DNA of 47,954 bases from a virus. The notes below the pieces were generated by a model that worked only from the letters and a program-made list of their open reading frames with translations, did not search any database and was not told the DNA's origin. This document shows, piece by piece, positions 26,215-33,270 of this stretch. Location: positions 1-47,954 of IMG/VR virus record IMGVR_UViG_3300047359_000988; one strand, given 5' to 3'. Made by a program: the position numbers and the translations under genes. Position 1 is the stretch's first letter; each line of letters begins with the position of its first letter.

Positions 26215-27816
26215 TTAACTTCGTGTACGTATTTTAAAAGTTAAGTTTCCTGAGTCTAATTGGTTTATATATTTCACTTGAGCACTCCATGCACTTTCTA
26301 ACTGGTTTAATGTTGCACTAAATTGCAGGCTTTCGCCTAAACTATCTAGTCCGCTAATATCATAATCATCCATAACGCTTACGCTATTGTTCTCTCTATT
26401 TACAAATACAGTTAAAGTACCTGCTCTAGAAAACACAATGCCGCCTCTGTCAGTCTTATACCAGTAGTCAATATCAAATGACTTACTTGTATCAGCGGGC
26501 AACCTAAACAAGAGTTGAGGTGTACCTATTTGGCTTAGTTCAACTTGCTCAGTATATTCGTGTTCATAGAACGCGGGTCCTTCAACCTCAGGTATATATG
26601 GTTTATTAACTATATACGCCTGATTAATACTAAGATTATACGTTCTATCGAACTCGTTGTCAACTGAAATGTTGCCTGATTCGCCAAATTTTATTATGCT
26701 GTGAGCAACCGTTGTTTCGCTACCGCCGTTGTTGCCCACACTAGGACCAAATCTATTATTGATACTAGAGTTACGTGTACCATTTGCAATATGTATTGCT
26801 TGTTCATCAATGGTCTCAAAATAACATTCTCTAATGTTATTGTCGGTAGCATTTGCTTGACCAATAGTAGGTGTAACACCTAGCTCGATGGCCTTTGTAA
26901 TGTTATAGAACTTACATGCGTCTATTTCATTACGTGAAATATTATGATTACTAACTATTGCTTTACCAATGTTTACAAACTCACAGTCAACGAATCTATT
27001 AAACTCTGATCTTACAGCATCACTCTTGCTTCTAATTAGTACAGCAGGATTAGTTGTATTTGCTGTTAGTTTGTTTGCTTGGAATTGCATGTTTACAAAA
27101 CGGCTGTCACGGCAACTATTAAGTTGTAGTAATGTGCCATCATTGCTTTCTGATTGTAGTGTACAGTCGCTAAATTCTATGTATTGCGAACTGTTTGCAT
27201 ATGTCATTGTTGGATCGCCATATACTACAGCATTGGCTACAACACCGTCATACGAAGAATCTTTAGAGATAGTTTGGAACATAGTAAAGTCGCCTGTCTT
27301 TATAAAGATAGTTTTGTCTTTACCTGCTCCTGCAATAGTTGCAAAAGGTGGAATATTAATTGTAGAACTAATTCTATAAGTTCCTGGCTCTACGTGTAGT
27401 ATTACTCTGCTTTGTGGATTAGTCTTTGTAGTAGGGTTTAGATAAAGTTCGTACAGTGCCTTTTGTAATGCGACAGTAATATCTGATCCGTCACCTGCAC
27501 AACCAAACGAACGAACACTTACGATGTCATCTAGTCTTGCGTTAAGTGTGCGCTCAACAGCAATACCTTCGCCGGTGTCAATTGCACCTTTCTTGTATGC
27601 ATATGTGCCTACGAGTTCGAATATGTCATCATGTTCGGTTAGTATCTTTGAATTACCAACAGCAGGAGCACCTTCAGCTACGGAACCGTTACCAATGTAA
27701 AGTTCTTGTGCGTCAACAGCCCAGCCAAATTCACCACCAGCAAGTTGTGGGATTCCTGATCCTTGATTTGCTTGTCCCCTACGGACTTGAATACGACTGA
27801 TTTGTACTACGGCCAC
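26215..27816 (-). CDS. Tail fibre/spike with pectate-lyase-like beta-helix
   Basis: The product is 533 residues. The N-terminal VQISRIQVRRGQANQGSGIPQ and GEFGWAVDAQELYIGNG form the attachment domain seen on many marine phage tail proteins. From about residue 85, a right-handed beta-helix repeat region follows (RVILHVEPGTYRISSTINIPP, then repeated NxI/FxN steps), with a C-terminal beta domain from about 420. The start is a GTG with TAGGAG upstream. It likely binds, and possibly cuts, surface polysaccharide. Confidence 0.82.
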   Translation of the reverse strand: MAVVQISRIQVRRGQANQGSGIPQLAGGEFGWAVDAQELYIGNGSVAEGAPAVGNSKILTEHDDIFELVGTYAYKKGAIDTGEGIAVERTLNARLDDIVSVRSFGCAGDGSDITVALQKALYELYLNPTTKTNPQSRVILHVEPGTYRISSTINIPPFATIAGAGKDKTIFIKTGDFTMFQTISKDSSYDGVVANAVVYGDPTMTYANSSQYIEFSDCTLQSESNDGTLLQLNSCRDSRFVNMQFQANKLTANTTNPAVLIRSKSDAVRSEFNRFVDCEFVNIGKAIVSNHNISRNEIDACKFYNITKAIELGVTPTIGQANATDNNIRECYFETIDEQAIHIANGTRNSSINNRFGPSVGNNGGSETTVAHSIIKFGESGNISVDNEFDRTYNLSINQAYIVNKPYIPEVEGPAFYEHEYTEQVELSQIGTPQLLFRLPADTSKSFDIDYWYKTDRGGIVFSRAGTLTVFVNRENNSVSVMDDYDISGLDSLGESLQFSATLNQLESAWSAQVKYINQLDSGNLTFKIRTRS

Positions 27817-27845
27817 TACATTCTCCTAAGTTGCTTTCTATAATG

Positions 27846-27852
27846 TATTTAT
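27846..27852 (-). promoter_or_regulatory. Late-type promoter box before the beta-helix tail gene
   Basis: The minus strand reads CATAAATAC, about 30 nt before the GTG start and across the end of the exonuclease gene. Confidence 0.5.
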
Positions 27853-28529
27853 GCTTGTTTCTCATAATACATTTCGCAACGCTTCCACCACTCTTGCGCC
27901 CAGTCATCGAACTCATCTGGCCATATATCAAACTGTTGATATTCTAAATCACGTGAACACATAAAGATGTGTCCTTCACGTATATTTGTGCCGTGTACTT
28001 CGTTGTGTGCTAGAGCATACGCTGTTAGCTGTAGATAGTAGTCATATACCCACTCAGGTTTCTTAGGTTTATTAGTTTGTTTGAAGTCCATTATACATGG
28101 ATTGCCTTTATACTGTCCTACTAAGTCAGTTGTTCCTGCATAGATACCAGGTACATATAAAGGAACTTCGCTTCCCCATATCTCGTCTACATCGCCCATT
28201 GCTTCTTCGCGTATTCTAGTTGCCATTGCATGTGCTTTTTGTGCATAAGGATTGCTACCGCAAGTAGGCCATTCGCCAAACTCTATATAGTCTTCAAGGT
28301 ATTTGTGCATACGTGTACCCACGCCTGCCGCTTCGGTTACAATCTCTTGTGCTTTCTTTTCACCTACACGTTTGCGCCAAGCAATCAAGTGTGATTTATC
28401 TTTTGTTGCATCTAAGATAGTTGTTACACTTGCTACTGGTACACCGCCAGGTGCGGCATACTTACGTTTGCCGTTAACTTCGACTCGCTTGAGTCTTTCG
28501 TATTTGTATTTCTCGATGATTAGTGACAT
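27849..28529 (-). CDS. RecB-like PD-(D/E)XK exonuclease
   Basis: The product is 226 residues. The full motif set of RecB-family nucleases is present: His75 in GTRMHKYLED, Asp135 in GTTDLVG, IMDFK (Asp148, Lys150), and Gln167-x-x-x-Tyr171 in YYLQLTAYAL. Similar single-domain exonucleases are core genes of T4-like marine phages. It likely processes DNA ends in recombination or degrades host DNA. It has a consensus sigma-70-like promoter, unlike the surrounding structural genes, so it is probably made early. Confidence 0.88.
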   Translation of the reverse strand: MSLIIEKYKYERLKRVEVNGKRKYAAPGGVPVASVTTILDATKDKSHLIAWRKRVGEKKAQEIVTEAAGVGTRMHKYLEDYIEFGEWPTCGSNPYAQKAHAMATRIREEAMGDVDEIWGSEVPLYVPGIYAGTTDLVGQYKGNPCIMDFKQTNKPKKPEWVYDYYLQLTAYALAHNEVHGTNIREGHIFMCSRDLEYQQFDIWPDEFDDWAQEWWKRCEMYYEKQA

Positions 28530-28553
28530 ATAATATATAGGTTCCTTTAGTGT

Positions 28554-28582
28554 ATTGTACTACAATAACTATGGAAAGTCAA
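28554..28582 (-). promoter_or_regulatory. Sigma-70-like promoter of the exonuclease
   Basis: The minus strand reads TTGACT, 17 nt, TACAAT, in the short gap between the structural gene end and the exonuclease ATG. Confidence 0.72.
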
Positions 28583-28583
28583 C

Positions 28584-28895
28584 CTATAAGTCGCTTAGGT
28601 CAGTTGCTCTTTTTGCCATGTCGCCAACTGTGTCAGTATTGCTAGGCTCAGTGCTACCTACTTGATCCATTGAGCTATCATTAATAGTTACCCCTTGTGG
28701 GTCAAACTTAACTAGCTTCTGGAGTTGTGCGTTTTGATCGTATGTTTCTTTGAATGTGTTGTAATCAAACTGTGGAACGCCTGCTTTTTTCATATAGCCG
28801 TTGAGTTTATCCCAACTAACAGTTGTTCCAGGTTTAATTGTTTTGATAATTTGTACTAGCGTACCAGATTCGTCTAATGCTTCAGCTATTTGAGC
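28584..28895 (-). CDS. C-terminal part of the structural protein in the -1 frame (or separate small gene)
   Basis: This is an open frame of 103 codons that begins exactly at the A-run where the upstream gene stops. It reads AQIAEALDESGTLVQIIKTI, then a globular stretch (WDKLNGYMKKAGVPQFDYNTF) and an acidic end (MAKRATDLSDL). The only ATG is at 28793 (69 codons) and has no ribosome site, so independent translation is doubtful. Production by -1 frameshifting, or a single base missing from the A-run in the assembly, would make a 353-residue fusion. Confidence 0.6.
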   Translation of the reverse strand, partial: AQIAEALDESGTLVQIIKTIKPGTTVSWDKLNGYMKKAGVPQFDYNTFKETYDQNAQLQKLVKFDPQGVTINDSSMDQVGSTEPSNTDTVGDMAKRATDLSDL

Positions 28896-29644
28896 TTTTT
28901 TTTTGAACGCTCTACACTTTCACGCTTTTCACGACCAGCTTCTTCTTCTCCGCCTGCCGCAGCATCGTCTGCACCAAAGTCATCGCCCATGTCCATGTCG
29001 TCTGCTGGAGCTTCTGCATCCATATCCATGTCCATGTCGTCTGTTGGTTCCATGTCGCCCAAGTCACCCATCTCGTCACCCATAGGCTCTTCAGCGCCGC
29101 CTTCACCTGTAAGCATACCTACACCGTTTGTAAGTGCAGAACGTGTAGTTTCCATTACTTCGTACATTTGCTCTAATGCTGGCTTAATAGTGTTAGTAAA
29201 TGACTCAGCTTGTTCACTACCCATCTCGTCTCTAATAGCATCTGCTAGTTCAAGCATTGATTCTGTTTGCATTTCTGCTGTGTCTTCCATCCAACCTGTT
29301 ACACGGTCTACCATGTCTTTGGCTGCCATTACTAATTCTGCTTTATCTTCTTCGCCTTCAGTAATAGTTGCTTCAAGTACAGGCTCGTCAATGTCAGCTC
29401 TTTCACCAATTTCAGCATTAAGAACATCTAGGAAAAGTTTTGATTTTTGATATGCTGGTGTTTGAGTTGAGTTGAAACTTTCTTTTGTTTCTACTTGACT
29501 AAGTGTAGTTCTTAGTTTGTTTTGAGCATCTTGTAGTTGCCCAAGTGTAAATTCTTCTAAGTTTAGACGCTGTCCAAACTTCTTTGCGAGGCTCTCATTA
29601 AGTGCCTTAGCCGTAATTGGTTTTGAAATTTCTCTTATATTCAT
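28886..29644 (-). CDS. T4-like virion structural protein, acidic (zero-frame product)
   Basis: The product is 252 residues in the zero frame. The N-terminus MNIREISKPITAKALNE is followed by LNLEEFTLGQLQDAQNKLRT, which I recognise from structural proteins of cyanomyophages. Helical region VTGWMEDTAEMQTESMLELADAI follows. An Asp/Met-rich acidic segment (about residues 185-235) and a basic end follow. The frame stops three codons after a run of nine A; the next 103 codons continue in the -1 frame. The late-type boxes at 29676-29686 fit a virion or prohead-core role. Confidence 0.72.
   Translation of the reverse strand: MNIREISKPITAKALNESLAKKFGQRLNLEEFTLGQLQDAQNKLRTTLSQVETKESFNSTQTPAYQKSKLFLDVLNAEIGERADIDEPVLEATITEGEEDKAELVMAAKDMVDRVTGWMEDTAEMQTESMLELADAIRDEMGSEQAESFTNTIKPALEQMYEVMETTRSALTNGVGMLTGEGGAEEPMGDEMGDLGDMEPTDDMDMDMDAEAPADDMDMGDDFGADDAAAGGEEEAGREKRESVERSKKKLK
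28895..28901 (-). promoter_or_regulatory. Candidate -1 ribosomal frameshift site A AAA AAG
   Basis: The minus strand reads A AAA AAG in the zero frame, inside a run of nine A (28896-28904). This is the same slippery heptamer as E. coli dnaX. The zero frame stops two codons later and the -1 frame is open for 103 codons. A tenth A would also join the frames, so a homopolymer sequencing error is the main alternative. I see only weak downstream stems. Confidence 0.5.
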
Positions 29645-29675
29645 TGTTCAACTTTCCTATGTGTTGTTCTTTGTA

Positions 29676-29686
29676 TATTTATTTAT
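29676..29686 (-). promoter_or_regulatory. Late-type promoter boxes (two overlapping) before the structural gene
   Basis: The minus strand reads GATAAATAAATA, two overlapping ATAAATA boxes about 32-36 nt before the ATG. Confidence 0.5.
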
Positions 29687-29689
29687 CAT

Positions 29690-30115
29690 CTAGCACAGGA
29701 TTAGTTCATCCAGTTGCGACTTTACTTCTTGTGCTATATTATAACTTATGTCAAATCTAGTAGATAAAACATCGTATTTGATTTCATCGTTTGTAACTTT
29801 CATACTGTGATTGTAAAATACACAATCTTGATAGTGTTTGCTTAGTATATCATCTAGCCTGTTTATAGTTGCATTTAGACATGTGTCATTTGATGCATTT
29901 ACTTTAGCAAATGCTATTGCACTAGTCTTTGCAAAGAACTTTCCTGCTTGGACATTTTCTCTGCTGTCATACACTAACCATGCGCCAGCACGTTTACTGA
30001 ATCTTACTATAAAGTTCTTAATACGTATACTGTTACCATTCACTACAGGAAGTGGGTAATCTTGTATCTTGCTGTTTATTAAACTTTCAAGTCTACTAGC
30101 TAGTTCCGAATTCAT
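29690..30115 (-). CDS. Conserved phage protein of unknown function
   Basis: The product is 141 residues. A mixed alpha/beta N-terminal half (SIRIKNFIVRFSKRAGAWLVYDSREN) is followed by a mostly helical C-terminal half (INRLDDILSKHYQDCVFYNHSM). No known motif is present. It resembles small conserved proteins of T4-like marine phages. The start overlaps the end of the upstream small gene by 20 nt, and it lies in the virion gene run. Confidence 0.66.
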   Translation of the reverse strand: MNSELASRLESLINSKIQDYPLPVVNGNSIRIKNFIVRFSKRAGAWLVYDSRENVQAGKFFAKTSAIAFAKVNASNDTCLNATINRLDDILSKHYQDCVFYNHSMKVTNDEIKYDVLSTRFDISYNIAQEVKSQLDELILC

Positions 30116-30308
30116 TTTGCACCACCATTACAATATTGTCTTTCAGTATTTTACTTACTAGACTTTTCCTTATTAAGTTATCAATTATGACTTGTTCTCT
30201 AGGAGAAAAACCTTGTAGAGGTTGCACAGGGTTTACTTTTTCTAATACCTTTGCTTCCTCATTTGAAATAGCTATACTAAAGCTATTAATTAACTCGTTT
30301 AGTTTCAT
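30096..30308 (-). CDS. Small helical protein with targeting-like N-terminus
   Basis: The product is 70 residues. The start MKLNELINSF resembles the MKINEL starts of neighbouring putative virion genes. The rest is helical (SPREQVIIDNLIRKSLVSKIL). The ATG overlaps the stop of the upstream gene by 4 nt and the stop overlaps the downstream gene by 20 nt. Function unknown; co-location suggests a small internal virion or assembly protein. Confidence 0.62.
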   Translation of the reverse strand: MKLNELINSFSIAISNEEAKVLEKVNPVQPLQGFSPREQVIIDNLIRKSLVSKILKDNIVMVVQNEFGTS

Positions 30309-30565
30309 TGTCCTGGTGTTGCGAAAACCTTGTCGCCTCTTTTAACAGTTGTTGCTGGATTGGCTTTCGCGCCCGGTTGGGGCTTTTTGTTTATAGTGAC
30401 CTTTTTAGTCTTAGGATCTTTTTGTAGGGCCGATGGATTCTTTTTAAGATCGATAATAGTTTTAGTGCCGTCCATATTATCTACTTCTGCGCTTTGTCCT
30501 GGCTTGAGGTTCTTGATAATTGCTGGTTTAGATCCTTGCATTTCTGTAATTTCATTAATTTTCAT
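30305..30565 (-). CDS. Small basic protein with capsid-targeting-like N-terminus
   Basis: The product is 86 residues. MKINEITE then MQGSKPA fits a targeting peptide with an I-x-E cleavage point. The rest is basic and Pro/Lys-rich (KNPSALQKDPKTKKVTINKK), with a small beta-like core (AEVDNMDGTKTIIDLKK). It lies one base after the basic paralogue pair. Likely an internal head protein; no enzyme motif is seen. Confidence 0.62.
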   Translation of the reverse strand: MKINEITEMQGSKPAIIKNLKPGQSAEVDNMDGTKTIIDLKKNPSALQKDPKTKKVTINKKPQPGAKANPATTVKRGDKVFATPGQ

Positions 30566-30566
30566 C

Positions 30567-30893
30567 TTATATCCTCTTGGCCTTAGACTTTTTACGTTGA
30601 GTCCTTATACCTTTATTTACTCTAGGCAATCTGCTTGATGCAGGGTTTGCTCTTTTTGTTCTTGCTATCTTAACTGCCTGTCGCTTTGCTCCAGCACGTT
30701 TTACTTTCTTAAGAGTAGTTGCTTTCTTAACACTCTTTGGTGCTGTACATGTTGACATCTTTGCAACAATACGTCCTTTACGTGGACCACTATTGCATCT
30801 GTACCTACGAACATTCTTACCGCCTTTACGGCCATAAATGCTAGTTGCGCCTTCTTCAATTGAAGTTGTTTCTGTCAACTCTCTTAAGTACAT
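30567..30893 (-). CDS. Highly basic Cys-containing protein (paralogue 1)
   Basis: The product is 108 residues, very rich in Lys and Arg. The N-terminal MYLRELTETTSIEEG resembles a capsid-targeting leader. The core GGKNVRRYRCNSGPRKGRIVAKMSTC aligns with the next gene's GNKVVRKFRCSGGRRHGRIVSNIAQC, so the two are tandem paralogues with two conserved Cys. The basic tail resembles DNA-condensing proteins. Probably packaged with DNA in the head (inference). Confidence 0.68.
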   Translation of the reverse strand: MYLRELTETTSIEEGATSIYGRKGGKNVRRYRCNSGPRKGRIVAKMSTCTAPKSVKKATTLKKVKRAGAKRQAVKIARTKRANPASSRLPRVNKGIRTQRKKSKAKRI

Positions 30894-31198
30894 TATAATC
30901 TCTTTGGTCTACTTGCTTTATTAAGAGCTGCTACTCTGCGGCTTGCTGAACTTACTCTTTTAGTCTTACGTGCCTTACGTGCCATTTTAGCACCAAGCCT
31001 TGCTTTTGTAACTTTTAGTTTCAAACGCTTCTTCATGTCAGGCTTTGCAAAACACTGAGCAATATTAGAAACAATACGTCCATGTCGCCTGCCGCCACTA
31101 CATCTAAACTTACGAACGACTTTGTTGCCGCGTTTGGCCCAAGCCATTTTAGCTTCTTCTAAATCGTCAAGCGGTAAGGTAATCTCTCTTAATAACAT
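30893..31198 (-). CDS. Highly basic Cys-containing protein (paralogue 2)
   Basis: The product is 101 residues, paralogous to the 108-residue protein that overlaps its stop. The leader MLLREITLPLDDLEEA contains two possible (L)-x-E cleavage points. A Cys-bearing core and a Lys/Arg/Ala tail (MARKARKTKRVSSASRR) follow. It is a good candidate for an internal DNA-binding head protein, like the T4 internal proteins in position and style though not in sequence. Confidence 0.68.
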   Translation of the reverse strand: MLLREITLPLDDLEEAKMAWAKRGNKVVRKFRCSGGRRHGRIVSNIAQCFAKPDMKKRLKLKVTKARLGAKMARKARKTKRVSSASRRVAALNKASRPKRL

Positions 31199-31214
31199 AT
31201 AGTTATTTAGTTGA

Positions 31215-31445
31215 TTAATTAACGTTTAATAAAATTACGATTATTGTGGAAAGTAAACCAGCAACGATTGTGCCAGCTGTGCCAACAAGCACTTTAGTCA
31301 TTGACTTTTGCCCATCGGTGATATCTTTATGAATGTGTTCTACTTTGTCTTCTATTTTAGTGAGACGAGCTTCAAGTTGTTCATATCTTTCTTGACATAA
31401 ATCAACGTGTGCTTCTAAGTTTTTCTTTTCTAGGCTGGTGGCCAT
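31215..31445 (-). CDS. Small tail-anchored coiled-coil membrane protein
   Basis: The product is 76 residues. A charged coiled-coil N-terminus (MATSLEKKNLEAHVDLCQERYEQL to about residue 48) is followed by one C-terminal hydrophobic helix (VGTAGTIVAGLLSTIIVILL). The architecture resembles XhlA-type hemolysin/holin-associated proteins. GGAG precedes the ATG. It sits in the structural block, far from the lysin, so a holin role is only a possibility. A late-type box lies about 93 nt upstream. Confidence 0.62.
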   Translation of the reverse strand: MATSLEKKNLEAHVDLCQERYEQLEARLTKIEDKVEHIHKDITDGQKSMTKVLVGTAGTIVAGLLSTIIVILLNVN

Positions 31446-31537
31446 CTATTATCTCCGTGTATCCTGCTCAAGGATTTTGTTAAGTAAACTCGTAGTTAGC
31501 CTTAAAATAGATGCCTGTTTGTTTTGTTGTATACTTT

Positions 31538-31544
31538 TATTTAT
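31538..31544 (-). promoter_or_regulatory. Late-type promoter box before the tail-anchored protein
   Basis: The minus strand reads GATAAATA at the end of the 126-residue gene, about 93 nt before the ATG at 31445. Confidence 0.42.
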
Positions 31545-31924
31545 CATATCTGTTCAAAATATATGTTCTTATACTTCTTATTGGTTGACTGAAAAATGGA
31601 ATTATTGAACTCTATAGTTTCGCTCAAACCGGCTATAAAGGGTACTAAATTAAAGTCTTCTTTTAACATAGGTACTTCTAAACTTCCTTCACGTTCTACT
31701 TCAAACTCAATTGTCCAAACTTTTTGTTCACCTGTGTAAGTTGAGCCAAAGTATTTTGTAGACTCTGTTATATCTGTAACAACAACCGATGTAGGATTAC
31801 TACGCAACCCTAGTGTGTTTATTACTGTCATGTAGTTTTGATGTTGATTGTACATGTATCTATCCTCAGTTCTACGAGCATAGGTTGGTGTAATATCTAC
31901 TAAAGTTTTTAATATAAAACGCAT
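31544..31924 (-). CDS. Conserved T4-like virion-associated protein
   Basis: The product is 126 residues from the ATG at 31924 (MRFILKTLVDITPTYARR). An ATG six codons earlier (31942) directly abuts a terminator T-run and is less likely. The segment QNYMTVINTLGLRSNP and the beta-rich remainder (KVWTIEFEVEREGSLEV) recall a conserved cyanomyophage protein. No enzyme motif is present. Probably a tail or neck component, from context only. Confidence 0.68.
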   Translation of the reverse strand: MRFILKTLVDITPTYARRTEDRYMYNQHQNYMTVINTLGLRSNPTSVVVTDITESTKYFGSTYTGEQKVWTIEFEVEREGSLEVPMLKEDFNLVPFIAGLSETIEFNNSIFQSTNKKYKNIYFEQI

Positions 31925-31942
31925 GTTAATACTTATAGCCAT

Positions 31943-31973
31943 AAAAAAAGGCCCACTTAAAAAGTGAGCCTTT
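31943..31973 (-). terminator. Strong rho-independent terminator
   Basis: The minus strand has an 11-bp stem AAGGCTCACTT/AAGTGGGCCTT followed by seven T. It lies about 50 nt past the stop of the 124-residue structural gene and just before the next gene, so that structural gene is mostly its own transcript. Confidence 0.88.
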
Positions 31974-32020
31974 TGATGTGACGCCTTTATAACATCACGG
32001 TTCCTAAAGGTAGCTAGGAA

Positions 32021-32395
32021 TTATGCTAAGTCGCCTGCTGTTAGTGTGATTTCAGCTACAGTTGATGTAACACCTGTTGCTGTATCTACTAATGCTTTAA
32101 CAGCTGCTGCTACGTCTGTGTCAGTGTTAGCTGAAACATATGCGTTTGCTGTTGCTGAGTCAATCATTACACATACTATGTCGTCAGCTCTTTCGCCAAC
32201 GTGTACAACGCTCATTTGTGTTTGGATTGCACTAATTGCTTTTGCCAAGTTACCTTGTGTGAACGCTGCTACACCGTCTGCTGACGCTGTATCTGCTGTT
32301 GCTACGTTTGTTCCTGTAATCTTAAGGATGATTGGATCATATCCATAAAAACTACCTGCGGTTGTTAAACCATTTACTTTTGCTTGTGTTGCCAT
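32021..32395 (-). CDS. Small structural (decoration-like) protein
   Basis: The product is 124 residues, Ala/Thr-rich. It starts MATQAKVNGLTTAGSFYGYDP and has an alpha/beta pattern (GNLAKAISAIQTQMSVVHVG, ADDIVCVMID). I associate it with abundant structural proteins of T4-like marine phages. AGGAGAAATAAA gives a strong ribosome site, the leader has two hairpins, and a strong terminator follows; this points to high, separate expression. The exact role (for example head decoration) is inferred. Confidence 0.7.
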   Translation of the reverse strand: MATQAKVNGLTTAGSFYGYDPIILKITGTNVATADTASADGVAAFTQGNLAKAISAIQTQMSVVHVGERADDIVCVMIDSATANAYVSANTDTDVAAAVKALVDTATGVTSTVAEITLTAGDLA

Positions 32396-32422
32396 TTTAT
32401 TTCTCCTGTTTAATATAAAATT

Positions 32423-32473
32423 GAAGAGTATTACCTCTTCGGCTCTAATGACACTATCCGTAAACTCTTTACG
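32423..32473 (-). other. Two leader hairpins upstream of the structural gene
   Basis: The gap holds two perfect inverted repeats: GAAGAG/CTCTTC (32423-32440) and CGTAAA/TTTACG (32459-32473). In the minus-strand transcript both lie in the leader of the gene starting at 32395. A CTAAATA segment precedes them near 32490. They may protect the message from decay. Confidence 0.5.
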
Positions 32474-32515
32474 AAGTGCTTATTATTATTTAGCCTTTTT
32501 ATAAAAAAATAGTGA

Positions 32516-32890
32516 TTATGAGCCCTTTTTGGCTCTCTGATGTAGTAATTTAAGCATTTGAACGTATCCTGGGCCTGCTGTAACGATATCATCCAGCATT
32601 TCTAGTGCAGGAACAAAGCCTTTTACCATTGTACTGGGTACGCTTTTGCCAGCAAGTGCTAGTTCTAAGAACTTTTTAGTGAGCATCATATTACGTTGAC
32701 CTACAATCATTCTATATAGAGCTAGGTCTCTTGCTTCAACACGTTTTTCAATACGGTCAAATGCACCTTCATCTAGCTCTTCTAGATCGTTAAAAACTAA
32801 TTGTAGTTCTTCTAACTTACCGAGTAACTCAGCTGACTCTTTGTCAGGCTGTATCTCAGTATCGTTTTCTAATGCCCTAAGAAAGTCCAT
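32516..32890 (-). CDS. Helical conserved phage protein
   Basis: The product is 124 residues and almost wholly helical (LLGKLEELQLVFNDLEELDEGAFDRIEKRVEARD), with a positively charged end (HQRAKKGS). It overlaps the upstream gene by one base (TAATG). No motif is recognised. Position within the prohead/virion gene run suggests a scaffold or assembly role, which is inference. Confidence 0.62.
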   Translation of the reverse strand: MDFLRALENDTEIQPDKESAELLGKLEELQLVFNDLEELDEGAFDRIEKRVEARDLALYRMIVGQRNMMLTKKFLELALAGKSVPSTMVKGFVPALEMLDDIVTAGPGYVQMLKLLHQRAKKGS

Positions 32891-33258
32891 TACTTCTTCT
32901 TGCGTAAGATATTAAGAATACTAACTAATCCTGCTGAGTCTTGAATTTTCTTTTGAAGTTGTAGTTTTTGCGCTGGCTTGCCACCTGGGCTTTTAAGTGC
33001 TTTAAGTATTGCTACTGCTTCAGGACGTTCAACTCTAATCTTCTTGTTGTCAGAAGTTACAACACTTCTTACAGGATTTTTAATATCGTCGTCTTCTTCC
33101 GAATCTTCAATTCTCATAAGCTGGACTTGCATAGGCTCACCTTTAAGTTTGACTGCTACACTGTCATCGTCTTTGTCTAATTCTGATCCATGCGGATCAA
33201 GACCTGGACGGTAATCCATATCAAAGTCTGCTTCTAAAATTAATTCATTAATTTTCAT
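32890..33258 (-). CDS. Putative virion protein with capsid-targeting-like N-terminus
   Basis: The product is 122 residues. MKINELILEA contains a clear L-x-E/A cleavage-like point after nine residues. An acidic segment (KDDDSVAV, RIEDSEEDDD) is followed by a basic helical tail ending RKKK. The ribosome site AAGGAAAATAAA precedes the ATG. Function unknown; probably a head-internal protein. Confidence 0.64.
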   Translation of the reverse strand: MKINELILEADFDMDYRPGLDPHGSELDKDDDSVAVKLKGEPMQVQLMRIEDSEEDDDIKNPVRSVVTSDNKKIRVERPEAVAILKALKSPGGKPAQKLQLQKKIQDSAGLVSILNILRKKK

Positions 33259-33270
33259 TTTATTTTCCTT

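Noticed and set aside
28890-29450. 186-codon plus-strand frame, Ser/Ala-rich
   Set aside because: It is the antisense reading of the acidic Asp/Met-rich structural gene; no homology-like motif or start signal.
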